A stretch of DNA of 64,000 nucleotides, from NCBI GenBank assembly GCA_900129595.1, contig FQWG01000022.1, positions 1 through 64,000 on the forward strand. The letters are read 5' to 3'. Shown one piece after another: positions 17,536 through 27,118 of this stretch. The notes beneath the pieces were generated by a model. It was not told where the DNA came from. It searched no databases and saw nothing but the letters and a program-made list of their open reading frames with translations. Within the stretch, counting starts at the first letter, position 1, and the number at the start of each line of letters is the position of its first letter. This DNA comes from Flavobacterium frigidimaris (GTDB taxonomy: Bacteria; Bacteroidota; Bacteroidia; Flavobacteriales; Flavobacteriaceae). The position numbers were made by a program, and so were the translations under genes.

Positions 17536-18669
17536 ATGAAAAATACCATCTTAAAATCAGGTTTTGCCGCTTTAGCGCTGATAACCACAATCGTTTCGTG
17601 CTCAAAAAAGGAAGGTTTTACAATCAACGGAACAATTGCCGGATTAGATAAGGGAACCGTTTATCTGGAAAATACAGATGAAAAAGGGAACAAACAAATT
17701 GTAGATTCTGCTCAGATAAAAGAGGGTACTTTTACCTTTGAAGGAAAAGTAAATGAGCCCTTATTGTATACCGTAAAATTGAAAGGTCAGGAATATGGCG
17801 CTTTTCTTTTATTAGATAACGAAGACATTAAAATTGAAGCTAAAAAAGACTCTGTTTTTAAAGCCAAAATTACCGGAGCGACTCAAAACGATATTTACCA
17901 GTCGTATTATAAAGATGAATTCAAAAAAATACAGGCCATTGCAGGACCTGTTTATAAATTATCTGATTCTTTGCAGCAAAACGGAAAAGTAAAATTAACG
18001 CCGGAACAGCAAACGATGATGGATAAAAAATGGAAAGATCTTCAGGCTTTCGCTGATGATCTGACAGATAAATATATTAAGAAAAATAAAGATAAAGTTG
18101 GTGCGGCTTTAGTAATCAGTGACCGAATCGTATCTTATGGAACACCACAACAAGTAAAAAAATATTACGGAATTTTATCTCCTGAAATTCAAAAATCAGT
18201 TTACGGAAAACAATTAAAAGCAACCATTGATCTTGACGATAAAACCGCTCCGGGTGCTGTAGCTTTAGATTTTTCTCAAACAGATGTAAACGGAAAAATC
18301 GTAAAATTATCGGATTATAAAGGAAAATATGTTTTGGTAGATTTCTGGGCAAGCTGGTGCGGACCCTGCCGTAAAGAAAATCCCAATGTTGTTTTGGCAT
18401 ACAAAACATATCACGATAAAGGATTTGATGTACTGGGAGTTTCACTAGATGATAAAAAGAAACTTTGGGAAAAAGCAATCGAAAAAGACGGATTAACCTG
18501 GACACACGTTTCGGATTTAAAAGGCTGGAAAAACGATGTTGCCGTTTTATACGGAGTAAAATTAGTACCAACCAATTACTTAATTGGACCTGATGGAAAA
18601 ATTATTGCTAAAAACCTCAGAGAAGCTGAACTACAATCAAAATTGAAAGAAATTTTCAGTAAATCTTAA
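17536..18669 (+). CDS. TlpA-like thioredoxin-fold lipoprotein
   Basis: 377 residues from ATG 17536, chosen because it begins a clean lipoprotein signal peptide (lipobox TIVSC, C22); an in-frame ATG at 17512 adds a lysine/asparagine-rich run. A DUF4369-like beta domain (about 25-125) with FTINGTIAGLDKGTVYLEN precedes a helical region. The AhpC/TSA domain carries WCGPC (C275/C278) and the cis-Pro block LVPTNYLI. It is a paralogue of the preceding protein but lipid-anchored. Probably a thiol-disulfide reductase acting on the imported substrate or on the partner peptidase. Confidence 0.9.
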   Translation: MKNTILKSGFAALALITTIVSCSKKEGFTINGTIAGLDKGTVYLENTDEKGNKQIVDSAQIKEGTFTFEGKVNEPLLYTVKLKGQEYGAFLLLDNEDIKIEAKKDSVFKAKITGATQNDIYQSYYKDEFKKIQAIAGPVYKLSDSLQQNGKVKLTPEQQTMMDKKWKDLQAFADDLTDKYIKKNKDKVGAALVISDRIVSYGTPQQVKKYYGILSPEIQKSVYGKQLKATIDLDDKTAPGAVALDFSQTDVNGKIVKLSDYKGKYVLVDFWASWCGPCRKENPNVVLAYKTYHDKGFDVLGVSLDDKKKLWEKAIEKDGLTWTHVSDLKGWKNDVAVLYGVKLVPTNYLIGPDGKIIAKNLREAELQSKLKEIFSKS

Positions 18670-18755
18670 AAAAGTCTTCTAGTCTCAGTCTTCAGTCACA
18701 GTTTCGGCGCAAACTTTAAACTGCGGCTGAAAACTAAACAAAAATATCACAAAAA

Positions 18756-21545
18756 ATGAAAAAACATCTCTTTCTGGGCTATTGCTCACTAGCTTTCTGT
18801 ACGCTTGTTTCAGCGCAGAATAAATCAGTTAACTTTAAGAAAATAAAGGAATTAGGCGGAATTGAAGAGTATTTGTACCAGCCAAACGGTATGAATGTTT
18901 TGCTTTTGCAGGACAATGCCTCGCCGGTTGCAACGGTGCAAATTGTATATCGTGTAGGGTCTAAAAATGAAGTGTTAGGAAATACGGGATCAACACATCT
19001 TTTAGAGCACTTAATGTTTAAAGGAACTCCGGCTTTCAACAAGAAAAACGGAAACACGATTACAGATGTACTTCAAAATACAGGAGCACAATTAAACGCC
19101 ACAACCTGGTACGATCGTACCAATTACTTCGAAACTTTGCCAAGCGATAAAATTGCATTGGCCCTTCAGATAGAAGCAGACAGAATGCGAAATTCTTTAT
19201 TACTAAAAGAAGATAAAGAAGCTGAAATGACCGTGGTTCGTAATGAATTCGAACGTGGCGAAAACAATCCAAATAGTTTATTAGACAAAGAAATCTGGGC
19301 TTCGGCATATATTGCACATCCTTATCATCATTCGACAATTGGCTGGAAATCAGATATCGAAAAAGCCTCCATCGAAGTATTACGCAATTTTTATAATACC
19401 TATTATTGGCCCGATAATGCCACTTTGACTATTATTGGCGATTTCAGAAAAGAAAACGTATTCGCATTAATCGAGCAGTATTTCGGTAAAATTACCAAAG
19501 CGCCAAATGTAATGCCGCAGCCGTATACTGAAGAACCGCAACAATACGGACCTCGTAAAATTGTTATAAAAAAACCGGGAGAGCTGGGCGTGGTAAACAA
19601 AGCCTATAAAATACCCGGAGCATTACACGAAGACCTTCCAGCCTTAAATATTTTGGGCGAAATAATAGGTTCCGGTCCTTCAGCGATTTTAAGTAAAACT
19701 TTTGTAGACAGCCGTATGGGGATTTACGCTTATGCAAATGCTACGAATTTTAAAGAAGTGGGACTTTTTACAATTGGAGTTGGTTTTCCTGCCACTTCAA
19801 AGCACGAAGATATAGATGCTAAAATAAGCGAAGTTGTAGCAAAAATTCAGACAGAAGGCGTAACACAGGATGAGGTAAATCGTGTTGTAGCAAAAATTAG
19901 CGCACAAACTATCTTAGCACGGGATGGTTCAGGAGTTATTGCTTCAGAATTGACAGAAGCCATTGCAGCCGGAGACTGGACAGATTATATCACCGGAGTT
20001 GACAGATTAAAAAAAGTAACTCCTGCAGATGTTCTTAGAGTTGCAAAAAAGTATTTAGTCGAAGATCAAAGTACAACCGGATATTTTATCCCGAAAAAAA
20101 CTGGTGCACAAAATCCGGAGACAACACAAGCGAGTAATTTTATGCCTGAAAACGGTCCATTTTATTACAGAGATGCCAACCACGAACATGATCACGAAAA
20201 AACGGTAAACAACATTTCACTGGTACAAACAAATAATGCTGCAGAAATAGCAGAAGAAAGTGTTAGCGAAAAAACACCTTCGGCTTATAAAAGAGAAAAA
20301 GCAGCAGGAATTGATGTCGTTTCAGTTAAAACTTCGGCTAGAGATTTTGTTACCGTTGCAGCAAGTATTTCCTTAGGGAATTATGCAAACGAAACAAAAA
20401 ATGCTGCGATTCCATCATTAACAGTAGCCATGTTATCAAAAGGAACAACGCTGAATGACAAGTTTAAGTTTTCAGAAAAACTGCAAAAATTAGGCGTAAA
20501 TTTAAATGTAAATGCATCGGTTTTTAAGATAAATGTTGGTTTTAAATGTTTGAAAAAAGATTTAGATCAGGTCATTACGTTATTGGCAGAAGAGTTAAGA
20601 AATCCATTATTTGATGCAAAAGAATTCGAAAATTTAAAGCAGCAATTTATAGGAAACACACAACAAAATTTAAATGATCCTGGCGAAAGAGGAAGCATTG
20701 CTTTGTCGCAGGCCATTTATCCAAAAGCAAATCCAAACTACAGTTTAAGTGTAGAAGATGGTATTGCAAATATCAAAAACGCCACTCTCGATGAGGTTAA
20801 AGCTTTCCACAAAAAATATTTTGGACCGGCGTCTATGCATTTAGTAATTGTAGGAGATACTGAAGGAGCAAATTTAAACGCATCTTTAAAAAAATCATTC
20901 AAAAACTGGAACGGTGGAGTAGTAGAAAACATGAAGTTTGAAGAAGCTGTAAAGTCATCATCTAAAACAAAGGTTATAACAATTCCCGAAAAACCAAGTG
21001 CCGAATTATTCATCGGACAATATACAGGTTTAAAAAGATCGGATGCTGATTATATTCCGTTTTACATTGCCAATTATACATTAGGCGCAGGTTTTGCCGG
21101 ACGTTTAATGCAGACTGTTCGTGATAATGATGGATTAACATATAGTATTTCATCCGGAATGGGAGGTAATATCAGTACTGGAGGTTACTGGATGGTCAAT
21201 GCATCTTTCAATCCGACTTTGTTTCAAAAAGGATTAGATGCTACCATGGTTCAGATCGATAAATGGGTCAAAGATGGCATCACTGCAGCAGAATTAGAAA
21301 ATAAGAAAACCAATTTAATTGGAAGTTTTAAAGTTGGAATGTCAACCACAAACGGAATGACGAGAACAATTTTAAGCTTTGTTGAGAGAGGTTTAGAACC
21401 AGACTATATCGAACAATACCCCAAAGATATCGAAAAAGTGACTTTGCAAGAAGTTAACAGCGCCATCAAAAAATACATTGAGTTAGACAAACTGATTGTA
21501 ATCAAATCGGGTTCATTAGACAAGGATGGTAAACCTTTGCAATAA
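18756..21545 (+). CDS. M16-family metallopeptidase (insulinase-like), two-domain
   Basis: 929 residues with a signal peptide (1-20, ending LVSAQ). The inverted zinc motif HLLEH (H81, H85) with the downstream Glu in NEFERGENN marks the active N-terminal half. The C-terminal half (about 510-920) is the usual inactive M16 repeat, with the RxxxY-region seen as MQTVRDNDGLTYSISSG. Such enzymes degrade short peptides inside a closed chamber. Exported, so it acts in the periplasm. Being encoded with a SusCD importer and two thioredoxin-fold proteins suggests it digests the imported peptide. Confidence 0.93.
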   Translation: MKKHLFLGYCSLAFCTLVSAQNKSVNFKKIKELGGIEEYLYQPNGMNVLLLQDNASPVATVQIVYRVGSKNEVLGNTGSTHLLEHLMFKGTPAFNKKNGNTITDVLQNTGAQLNATTWYDRTNYFETLPSDKIALALQIEADRMRNSLLLKEDKEAEMTVVRNEFERGENNPNSLLDKEIWASAYIAHPYHHSTIGWKSDIEKASIEVLRNFYNTYYWPDNATLTIIGDFRKENVFALIEQYFGKITKAPNVMPQPYTEEPQQYGPRKIVIKKPGELGVVNKAYKIPGALHEDLPALNILGEIIGSGPSAILSKTFVDSRMGIYAYANATNFKEVGLFTIGVGFPATSKHEDIDAKISEVVAKIQTEGVTQDEVNRVVAKISAQTILARDGSGVIASELTEAIAAGDWTDYITGVDRLKKVTPADVLRVAKKYLVEDQSTTGYFIPKKTGAQNPETTQASNFMPENGPFYYRDANHEHDHEKTVNNISLVQTNNAAEIAEESVSEKTPSAYKREKAAGIDVVSVKTSARDFVTVAASISLGNYANETKNAAIPSLTVAMLSKGTTLNDKFKFSEKLQKLGVNLNVNASVFKINVGFKCLKKDLDQVITLLAEELRNPLFDAKEFENLKQQFIGNTQQNLNDPGERGSIALSQAIYPKANPNYSLSVEDGIANIKNATLDEVKAFHKKYFGPASMHLVIVGDTEGANLNASLKKSFKNWNGGVVENMKFEEAVKSSSKTKVITIPEKPSAELFIGQYTGLKRSDADYIPFYIANYTLGAGFAGRLMQTVRDNDGLTYSISSGMGGNISTGGYWMVNASFNPTLFQKGLDATMVQIDKWVKDGITAAELENKKTNLIGSFKVGMSTTNGMTRTILSFVERGLEPDYIEQYPKDIEKVTLQEVNSAIKKYIELDKLIVIKSGSLDKDGKPLQ

Positions 21546-21565
21546 AGTATTTCACTGGTAAAGAC

Positions 21566-21598
21566 AACTTTGTCAAACCTTTAAACTTTGACAAAGTT
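21566..21598. repeat. Perfect 12-bp inverted repeat AACTTTGTCAAA
   Basis: AACTTTGTCAAA (21566-21577) and its exact complement TTTGACAAAGTT (21587-21598) are separated by 9 bases. It lies directly after the M16 stop codon with no T-run. It resembles a small palindromic intergenic repeat I recall from Flavobacterium genomes and may be a mobile palindrome rather than a regulator. Confidence 0.6.
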
Positions 21599-21707
21599 CG
21601 TGCGACTGCGACTTCAACCTGAAACAAAAAAACAAATTTTAATAGTAGTCTTTCATTTTTTTCATATTAGAAACTGAATTAGTAAGCAATTTTCTAAGAA
21701 AGACCCG

Positions 21708-21739
21708 AAAAGAGCTGTTTGCCAACAGCTCTTTTTTTT
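21708..21739 (+). terminator. Rho-independent terminator
   Basis: Stem AGAGCTGTT / AACAGCTCT (21711-21719, 21724-21732) with a TGCC loop and a run of eight Ts. It ends the SusCD-TlpA-M16 unit, and the following DsbD-like gene begins 22 bp later, presumably with its own promoter or by read-through. Confidence 0.88.
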
Positions 21740-21761
21740 AAATATCAAACCTAAATAACCA

Positions 21762-23756
21762 ATGAAAAAATTACTAATAGCCTTTTTGTTACTGCTGAGC
21801 TGTAGCATATTCGGACAAATGTACAATCCGGTAAAATGGACAACAGCTGTCGAAAAAATATCAGATAAAGAATACATCCTAAAAGCCCAGGCAGTCATAC
21901 AATCCGGCTGGCATTTGTACGGACAATATATCGAAGAAGGCGGACCTTCGCCAACCGCTTTTACATTTAAAAATGCGCAGAAAAAATTCGAATTAATCGG
22001 AAAAACAACCGAAGATAAAGGACATGAAACGGTTGATAAAATCTTCGATATGAAAATCAAGTATTTTGAAGAGAAAGCGGTTTTTACACAAAAGATAAAA
22101 TTTACATCAGATGAAATTGTAAACGTCGCTGCCGAAGTCGAATTTATGGTTTGTGATGACAGTAATTGTTTACCGCCTTCATCAGAAGAATTATCGTTTA
22201 AAATTCCGAATGCTAAAAAGCAGGCTTTGGCCGAAGAAAAAGCGATTAGTAGTGAAGAAGATGCTGTGAAAATAACAGAAAAAACGATTGTTAAAGCAGA
22301 CATAAAAGACGTAAATCAGCCCAAAAAGAATGAATCAAGAGGATTAGTAAGCATTTTTATAATTGCCTTTTTATCCGGATTTGCAGCTTTGTTAACGCCT
22401 TGTGTTTTCCCGATGATCCCAATGACAGTAAGCTATTTTACCAAACAAAGTAAAACCAAAGCCGCGGGAATCAGAAACGCTTTGATCTATGGATTTTCAA
22501 TCATTATTATTTATGTTTTACTGGGGTCAATTGTAACGGCAGTTTTTGGTGCAGATTCCCTAAATGCACTTTCGACTAATGTTTGGTTCAATCTTATCTT
22601 TTTTATTTTATTAGTTGTTTTTGCAGTTTCATTTTTGGGAGCTTTCGAAATTATGTTACCCAATACGTTGGCAAATAAAGTCGATTCGCAAGCTGATAAA
22701 GGAGGATTAATTGGGATTTTCTTTATGGCTTTGGCTTTAGCTATAGTTTCTTTTTCTTGTACGGGTCCAATTGTTGGGACATTGTTAGTAGAAGCAGCTT
22801 CAAAAGGAGGTGTCGCGCCAATTGTTGGAATGTTAGGATTTTCTATTGCCATTGCTTTGCCTTTTTCATTATTTGCGGCATTTCCGGGATGGCTTAATGC
22901 GTTGCCAAAATCTGGTGGATGGCTCAATACCGTAAAAGTAGTCCTGGGCTTTTTAGAATTGGCTTTAGCCTTTAAATTCTTATCTAATGCTGATTTGGTT
23001 TTGCAGCTGCACTGGCTGGAAAGAGAGGTTTTTCTAACCATCTGGATTGCCGTTTTCGGAACTTTAGCTTTTTATTTGTTCGGAAAAATTACCTTGCCAC
23101 ACGATTCGCCATTAAACCATATTTCAGTTGGAAGATTGGGTTTTGGACTAATCGTTTTATCTTTTACAATCTACCTTATTCCGGGACTTTGGGGTGCGCC
23201 TTTAAAATTAATCAGCGGATTTGCGCCACCCATGCAGTATAGCGAATCGCCGGACGGATTTGGTGCTGCTAAAGGTTCAGGAGAAACAAAATCAATTTTA
23301 CCCGAAGGAGCAGAGTTGGGCCCGCAAAACATCATCACTTTTCACGATTATAATAAAGGAATGGAGTTTGCTAAAAAAGCAGGAAAGCCGGTTTTATTAG
23401 ACTTTACAGGTTATGCCTGTGTGAATTGCAGAAAAATGGAAGAGCTCGTTTGGTCAGATCCGAAAGTTCTGGGAGTCTTAAAAAATGAGCTTGTTTTGAT
23501 TTCATTGTATGTGGATGATAAAAAAGAATTGCCGGAGAACGAACAATATGTTTCTGAAACTACAGGAAAAAAGATCAAAACGATTGGGAACAAATGGAGC
23601 GATTTGCAAATTAAAACCTACAAAGCAAACGCGCAGCCTTTTTATGTAATTGTAGATCACAGCAGCGCCAATTTAGCAGAACCTTCAGCCTATAATCCGG
23701 ATATAGAGAATTATTACAATTGGCTAAATGCAGGAATTAAAAACTTCAAAAAATAA
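21762..23756 (+). CDS. dsbD: DsbD-like thiol:disulfide interchange protein
   Basis: 664 residues in the classical three-module layout. Signal peptide (1-19) and a periplasmic N-terminal DsbC/D-type domain (about 20-165, with IQSGWHLYGQYI and the VCDDSNCLPP pair of Cys). An eight-helix membrane domain follows (about 190-480) with TPCVFPMIPMTVSYF and SFSCTGPIVGTLL, the two redox Cys. The C-terminal thioredoxin domain (about 520-660) carries ACVNC (C553/C556). It moves electrons from cytoplasmic thioredoxin to periplasmic acceptors. The two TlpA-like proteins encoded just upstream are natural acceptors. Confidence 0.92.
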   Translation: MKKLLIAFLLLLSCSIFGQMYNPVKWTTAVEKISDKEYILKAQAVIQSGWHLYGQYIEEGGPSPTAFTFKNAQKKFELIGKTTEDKGHETVDKIFDMKIKYFEEKAVFTQKIKFTSDEIVNVAAEVEFMVCDDSNCLPPSSEELSFKIPNAKKQALAEEKAISSEEDAVKITEKTIVKADIKDVNQPKKNESRGLVSIFIIAFLSGFAALLTPCVFPMIPMTVSYFTKQSKTKAAGIRNALIYGFSIIIIYVLLGSIVTAVFGADSLNALSTNVWFNLIFFILLVVFAVSFLGAFEIMLPNTLANKVDSQADKGGLIGIFFMALALAIVSFSCTGPIVGTLLVEAASKGGVAPIVGMLGFSIAIALPFSLFAAFPGWLNALPKSGGWLNTVKVVLGFLELALAFKFLSNADLVLQLHWLEREVFLTIWIAVFGTLAFYLFGKITLPHDSPLNHISVGRLGFGLIVLSFTIYLIPGLWGAPLKLISGFAPPMQYSESPDGFGAAKGSGETKSILPEGAELGPQNIITFHDYNKGMEFAKKAGKPVLLDFTGYACVNCRKMEELVWSDPKVLGVLKNELVLISLYVDDKKELPENEQYVSETTGKKIKTIGNKWSDLQIKTYKANAQPFYVIVDHSSANLAEPSAYNPDIENYYNWLNAGIKNFKK

Positions 23757-23780
23757 GTTTTCTTTAAAAGAGATAAAAGA

Positions 23781-25280
23781 ATGAATGCTATTTTAAACAA
23801 AACAGAAATAAGTATATTGGAATCTTATTTTTCTAAATTCAGACAAAATACAATTGGCGTTGATCATACTTTCGAATCGGCTTACGGGAGACAAAAGATG
23901 CTGTATGCCGATTGGATTGCCAGCGGAAGATTGTATTTCCCAATAGAAGATATTATGCTGAATAAAATTGGTCCGATGATTGCCAATACGCACTCTTTTT
24001 CGAGTGAAACCGGAAAAGCTTCGACTTATGCGTATCAACATGCAAGAGATCGAATCAAAAAGCATGTAAACGCTAATACGCAAGATTGTCTGGTAGCTAC
24101 AGGAAACGGAATGACAGCTGCTTTATCGAAATTACAGCGTATGATGGGACTTCGCTCACAGGATAATATTTACAATGTAAAATTGCAATTTGATGAGGAC
24201 AGACCTGTCGTTTTCATCACACATATGGAACATCATTCTAATCAGGTTCCATGGTATGAAACCATTGCTGATGTGGTTGTTTTACCTGGAGATGAAAATA
24301 ATCTGGTTGATCCTGAAATATTATCCAAAGAAATTAAAAAGTACGCGAACAGAACCCTGAAAATTGGTTCGTTTACAGCCTGTTCTAATGTTACAGGAAT
24401 CATTACGCCATATCACGAACTGGCCAAAATCATGCATCAAAACGGAGGTTTTTGTTTTGTTGATTTTGCAGCTTCAGCACCTTATGTTCCAATCGATATG
24501 CATCCCGAAAATCCTGAAGAGCAACTGGACGCGATATTTTTTTCTCCACATAAATTTCTTGGTGGTCCTGGAACGTGCGGAATTTTGATTTTTAATGAAA
24601 AACTATATCAGTCAAATTTTCCGGATAATCCGGGTGGCGGTAACGTAAAATGCACCAATCCCTGGGGAGGATATCATTACAGTGATGCTATAGAAGTTAA
24701 GGAAGATGGCGGAACTCCTGGATTTCTGCAAGTGATACGTACCGCGCTTTGTCTGGAGCTAAAGGAACAGATGGGTACTGAAAACATAAAAAACAGAGAA
24801 AAAGAATTGCTGGATCTTTGCTATTCGAAACTTCAGGAAGTAGAAGGACTTTCTGTTTTAGGGGATTTAGATACAGAACGCATTGGCTGTGTTTCTCTGG
24901 TAATTAAAGACATTCATTACAATTTAATTGTCCGGCTTTTAAACGACCGATTCGGAATTCAGGTTCGTGGCGGCTGGTCTTGCGCCAGTACGTATGCGCA
25001 TTATTTATTTGATATTGATGAAGAAGAATCTGCAGAAATGACAAAACAGCTTCTTCGGAAAAATTTAAGCAATAAACCAGGTTGGGTTCGTATTTCTTTA
25101 CATCCGACGATGACTAATGAAGAAGTATTGTTTATTTGTGATGCTTTACAAAAGGTTCGTTTTAACTATAAACAATGGCAGGAATTTTATAAATATAATC
25201 CAATAAATAATGAGTTCGAGAGTATCGTAAATCAAGAAACCATTGCTCAGGATGTTCAACAATGGTTTTCTTTGAAATAA
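23781..25280 (+). CDS. Class V aminotransferase-fold PLP enzyme (cysteine-desulfurase-like)
   Basis: 499 residues. A fold-type I PLP enzyme with the cofactor Lys K258 in SPHKFLGGPG, the PLP-binding Asp in FVDFAASAPY and the TGNGMTAAL phosphate-binding region near the N-terminus. The closest relatives are class V aminotransferases and NifS/Csd-type desulfurases. A conserved Cys for desulfuration may be in GGWSCASTY (about 403), but I cannot assign the activity. It begins 24 bp after the DsbD-like gene, so the two may be cotranscribed; a sulfur-related role is then attractive but unproven. Convergent with the symporter gene. Confidence 0.86.
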   Translation: MNAILNKTEISILESYFSKFRQNTIGVDHTFESAYGRQKMLYADWIASGRLYFPIEDIMLNKIGPMIANTHSFSSETGKASTYAYQHARDRIKKHVNANTQDCLVATGNGMTAALSKLQRMMGLRSQDNIYNVKLQFDEDRPVVFITHMEHHSNQVPWYETIADVVVLPGDENNLVDPEILSKEIKKYANRTLKIGSFTACSNVTGIITPYHELAKIMHQNGGFCFVDFAASAPYVPIDMHPENPEEQLDAIFFSPHKFLGGPGTCGILIFNEKLYQSNFPDNPGGGNVKCTNPWGGYHYSDAIEVKEDGGTPGFLQVIRTALCLELKEQMGTENIKNREKELLDLCYSKLQEVEGLSVLGDLDTERIGCVSLVIKDIHYNLIVRLLNDRFGIQVRGGWSCASTYAHYLFDIDEEESAEMTKQLLRKNLSNKPGWVRISLHPTMTNEEVLFICDALQKVRFNYKQWQEFYKYNPINNEFESIVNQETIAQDVQQWFSLK

Positions 25281-25298
25281 GGTGTACTAAAAATTAAT

Positions 25299-25330
25299 AA
25301 AGCCTGAAAATCTCCGGATTTTCAGGCTTT
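25299..25330. terminator. Bidirectional terminator between convergent genes
   Basis: Perfect 12-bp stem AAAGCCTGAAAA / TTTTCAGGCTTT with an 8-base loop TCTCCGGA. The stem is identical to that at 8644-8675 although the loops differ. It separates the aminotransferase-fold gene from the minus-strand symporter gene. Confidence 0.85.
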
Positions 25331-25381
25331 ACAAAATTAAATAAGATTAAAAAGTGAATGTAATTGATGCTATTTCACCGC

Positions 25382-27067
25382 TTACCAGAATTTAACATAC
25401 AAAGCCACAATAATCAATAATGTAATTACGATTAAAACGGTTGTTTGCGGTTTAACTTTGAACATTCCCGGTTCTGTTTCAAATGCTTTTGGATTTACTT
25501 TAGGTCCTGCAAAACTCATCAGGATCATCACTAACATGGTAAAGAAAAATGATAAGCCCATACAAATATGAAAAGGGATTTCATAAGCTCCTTTTCCGTT
25601 AGGATACGCTGTGTACAATAAAGTTTCGTTTCCGAATATAGCCGGTGCATATTCATTAAACAATACAGAAAGAACAAAACCTAAAATTACACCCACAATT
25701 GCTGCCGCACCGGTGGTTCTTTTCCAGAACATACCAAGGAAGAACATGGCGAAAACTCCGGGGCTAATAAATCCGGTGTATTTTTGGATGTAAGTAAATC
25801 CGCCAACTCCGCCAATTCCCAGAATATCATTCCATGTAAATAGAACTGCTAAAAGCATGGCAGCAAAAACGGCAATTCTGCCAATGTTTACCTGTTGTTT
25901 TTCACCAGCATCTTTCTGGATGTATTTTTTATGAATATCTAATGTGTAAATAGTCGAGATACTGTTTACTTTTCCGGCCAATGAAGCCACAATAGCAGCC
26001 GTTAAAGCAGCAACAGAAAGTCCCTTTAATCCGGTTGGCAAGAACGTCAATACAGCAGAATATGCTCCGTCTTTTCCTCCAACCAATTGCGGTAAATGAC
26101 CATTTTGATATAAAACGTAAGCCGCGATTCCAGGTAACATTACAATTAACGGCATTAGTAATTTTAGAATACCTGCAAACAAAATACCGGTACGGGCCGT
26201 TTGCAAATCTGCTCCCAATGCTCTTTGAGTAATGTATTGATTACAGCCCCAATAGTTTAAGTTGATGATCCAGATACCGGCAACATAAGACATCAGACCA
26301 GGGAAAGTCAAATATTTATCGATTTCAAGCTGAGAAGATGTTGCAGTTGGTTTTGGGATAATCATTTTAAAATGCTCCGGAGCTTCTCTCATTAAAACTT
26401 TGAAACCGGCAATGGCATTTTCTCCAACGCCAAAATACTGACCAACGGTTGTTAAGGCGATATAAGAAGTCACCAAGCCCCCAATGATCAAAACAGCGAC
26501 CTGAATAACATCAGTATACGCCACCACTTTCATACCTCCAAGAGAGATAAATAAAGCAAACACAGCCAGTCCAACCATAATCAAGTGAAGGTATTCTCCT
26601 CCGGCCAAACCATTAATAGCCACTGCTCCAAGGTATAAAATAGAAGTTAAGTTGACAAATACGTATAAAAACAACCAGAAAACCGCCATGATTAAAGCAG
26701 TCGATTCGTTGTAACGTGTTTTTAGGAATTGTGGCATCGTATAAATCTTATTTTTAAGATATACCGGAATAAACCAAACGGCTACGATGATAAGGGCAAC
26801 AGCCGCAAGCCATTCGTAAGCGGCAACGGCGATCCCTAAAAAGAAACCTTCACCACTCATTCCGATGAATTGTTCAGCCGAAATATTGGATGCTATTAAA
26901 GAAGCTCCAATAGCCCACCAGGTTAAGTTTCCTTCGGCCAAAAAGTAAGCCTTAGCATCTTGTTCGTCTTGTTTACGTTTGCTGTAAACAGTATAGCCGT
27001 AGACCGAAACTACGATGAAATAAATAATAAAAACCGCATAATCTGCGAAAGCGAGGTTTTGGTTCAT
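25382..27067 (-). CDS. Sodium/solute symporter (SSS/SGLT family)
   Basis: 561 residues with about 14 hydrophobic helices, starting with LAFADYAVFIIYFIVVSVYGY and including AYFLAEGNLTWWAIGASLIASNISAEQFIGMSG, a signature of SGLT-like sugar symporters. Other blocks (GCNQYITQRALGA, KVNSISTIYTLDIHK) fit the same family. It should carry a monosaccharide across the inner membrane with Na+. Its gene lies 51 bp after the GH3 gene on the same strand, so it probably imports the sugar released by that enzyme and by the pectin locus (xylose, arabinose, galacturonate or rhamnose); the specific sugar cannot be read from sequence. Confidence 0.93.
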   Translation of the reverse strand: MNQNLAFADYAVFIIYFIVVSVYGYTVYSKRKQDEQDAKAYFLAEGNLTWWAIGASLIASNISAEQFIGMSGEGFFLGIAVAAYEWLAAVALIIVAVWFIPVYLKNKIYTMPQFLKTRYNESTALIMAVFWLFLYVFVNLTSILYLGAVAINGLAGGEYLHLIMVGLAVFALFISLGGMKVVAYTDVIQVAVLIIGGLVTSYIALTTVGQYFGVGENAIAGFKVLMREAPEHFKMIIPKPTATSSQLEIDKYLTFPGLMSYVAGIWIINLNYWGCNQYITQRALGADLQTARTGILFAGILKLLMPLIVMLPGIAAYVLYQNGHLPQLVGGKDGAYSAVLTFLPTGLKGLSVAALTAAIVASLAGKVNSISTIYTLDIHKKYIQKDAGEKQQVNIGRIAVFAAMLLAVLFTWNDILGIGGVGGFTYIQKYTGFISPGVFAMFFLGMFWKRTTGAAAIVGVILGFVLSVLFNEYAPAIFGNETLLYTAYPNGKGAYEIPFHICMGLSFFFTMLVMILMSFAGPKVNPKAFETEPGMFKVKPQTTVLIVITLLIIVALYVKFW

Positions 27068-27118
27068 TTTAAAAATATAAAGGTTAGTAAAGTTTCATGG
27101 TTCAGAACGGATCACAAA

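Noticed and set aside
18116..18571. 151-codon minus-strand open frame
   Set aside because: It lies fully inside the TlpA-like lipoprotein gene, has no start context and no protein-family features; a shadow of the coding strand.
22511..23041. 176-codon minus-strand open frame
   Set aside because: Lies inside the membrane domain of the DsbD-like gene, whose identity is certain; composition is that of an antisense shadow.
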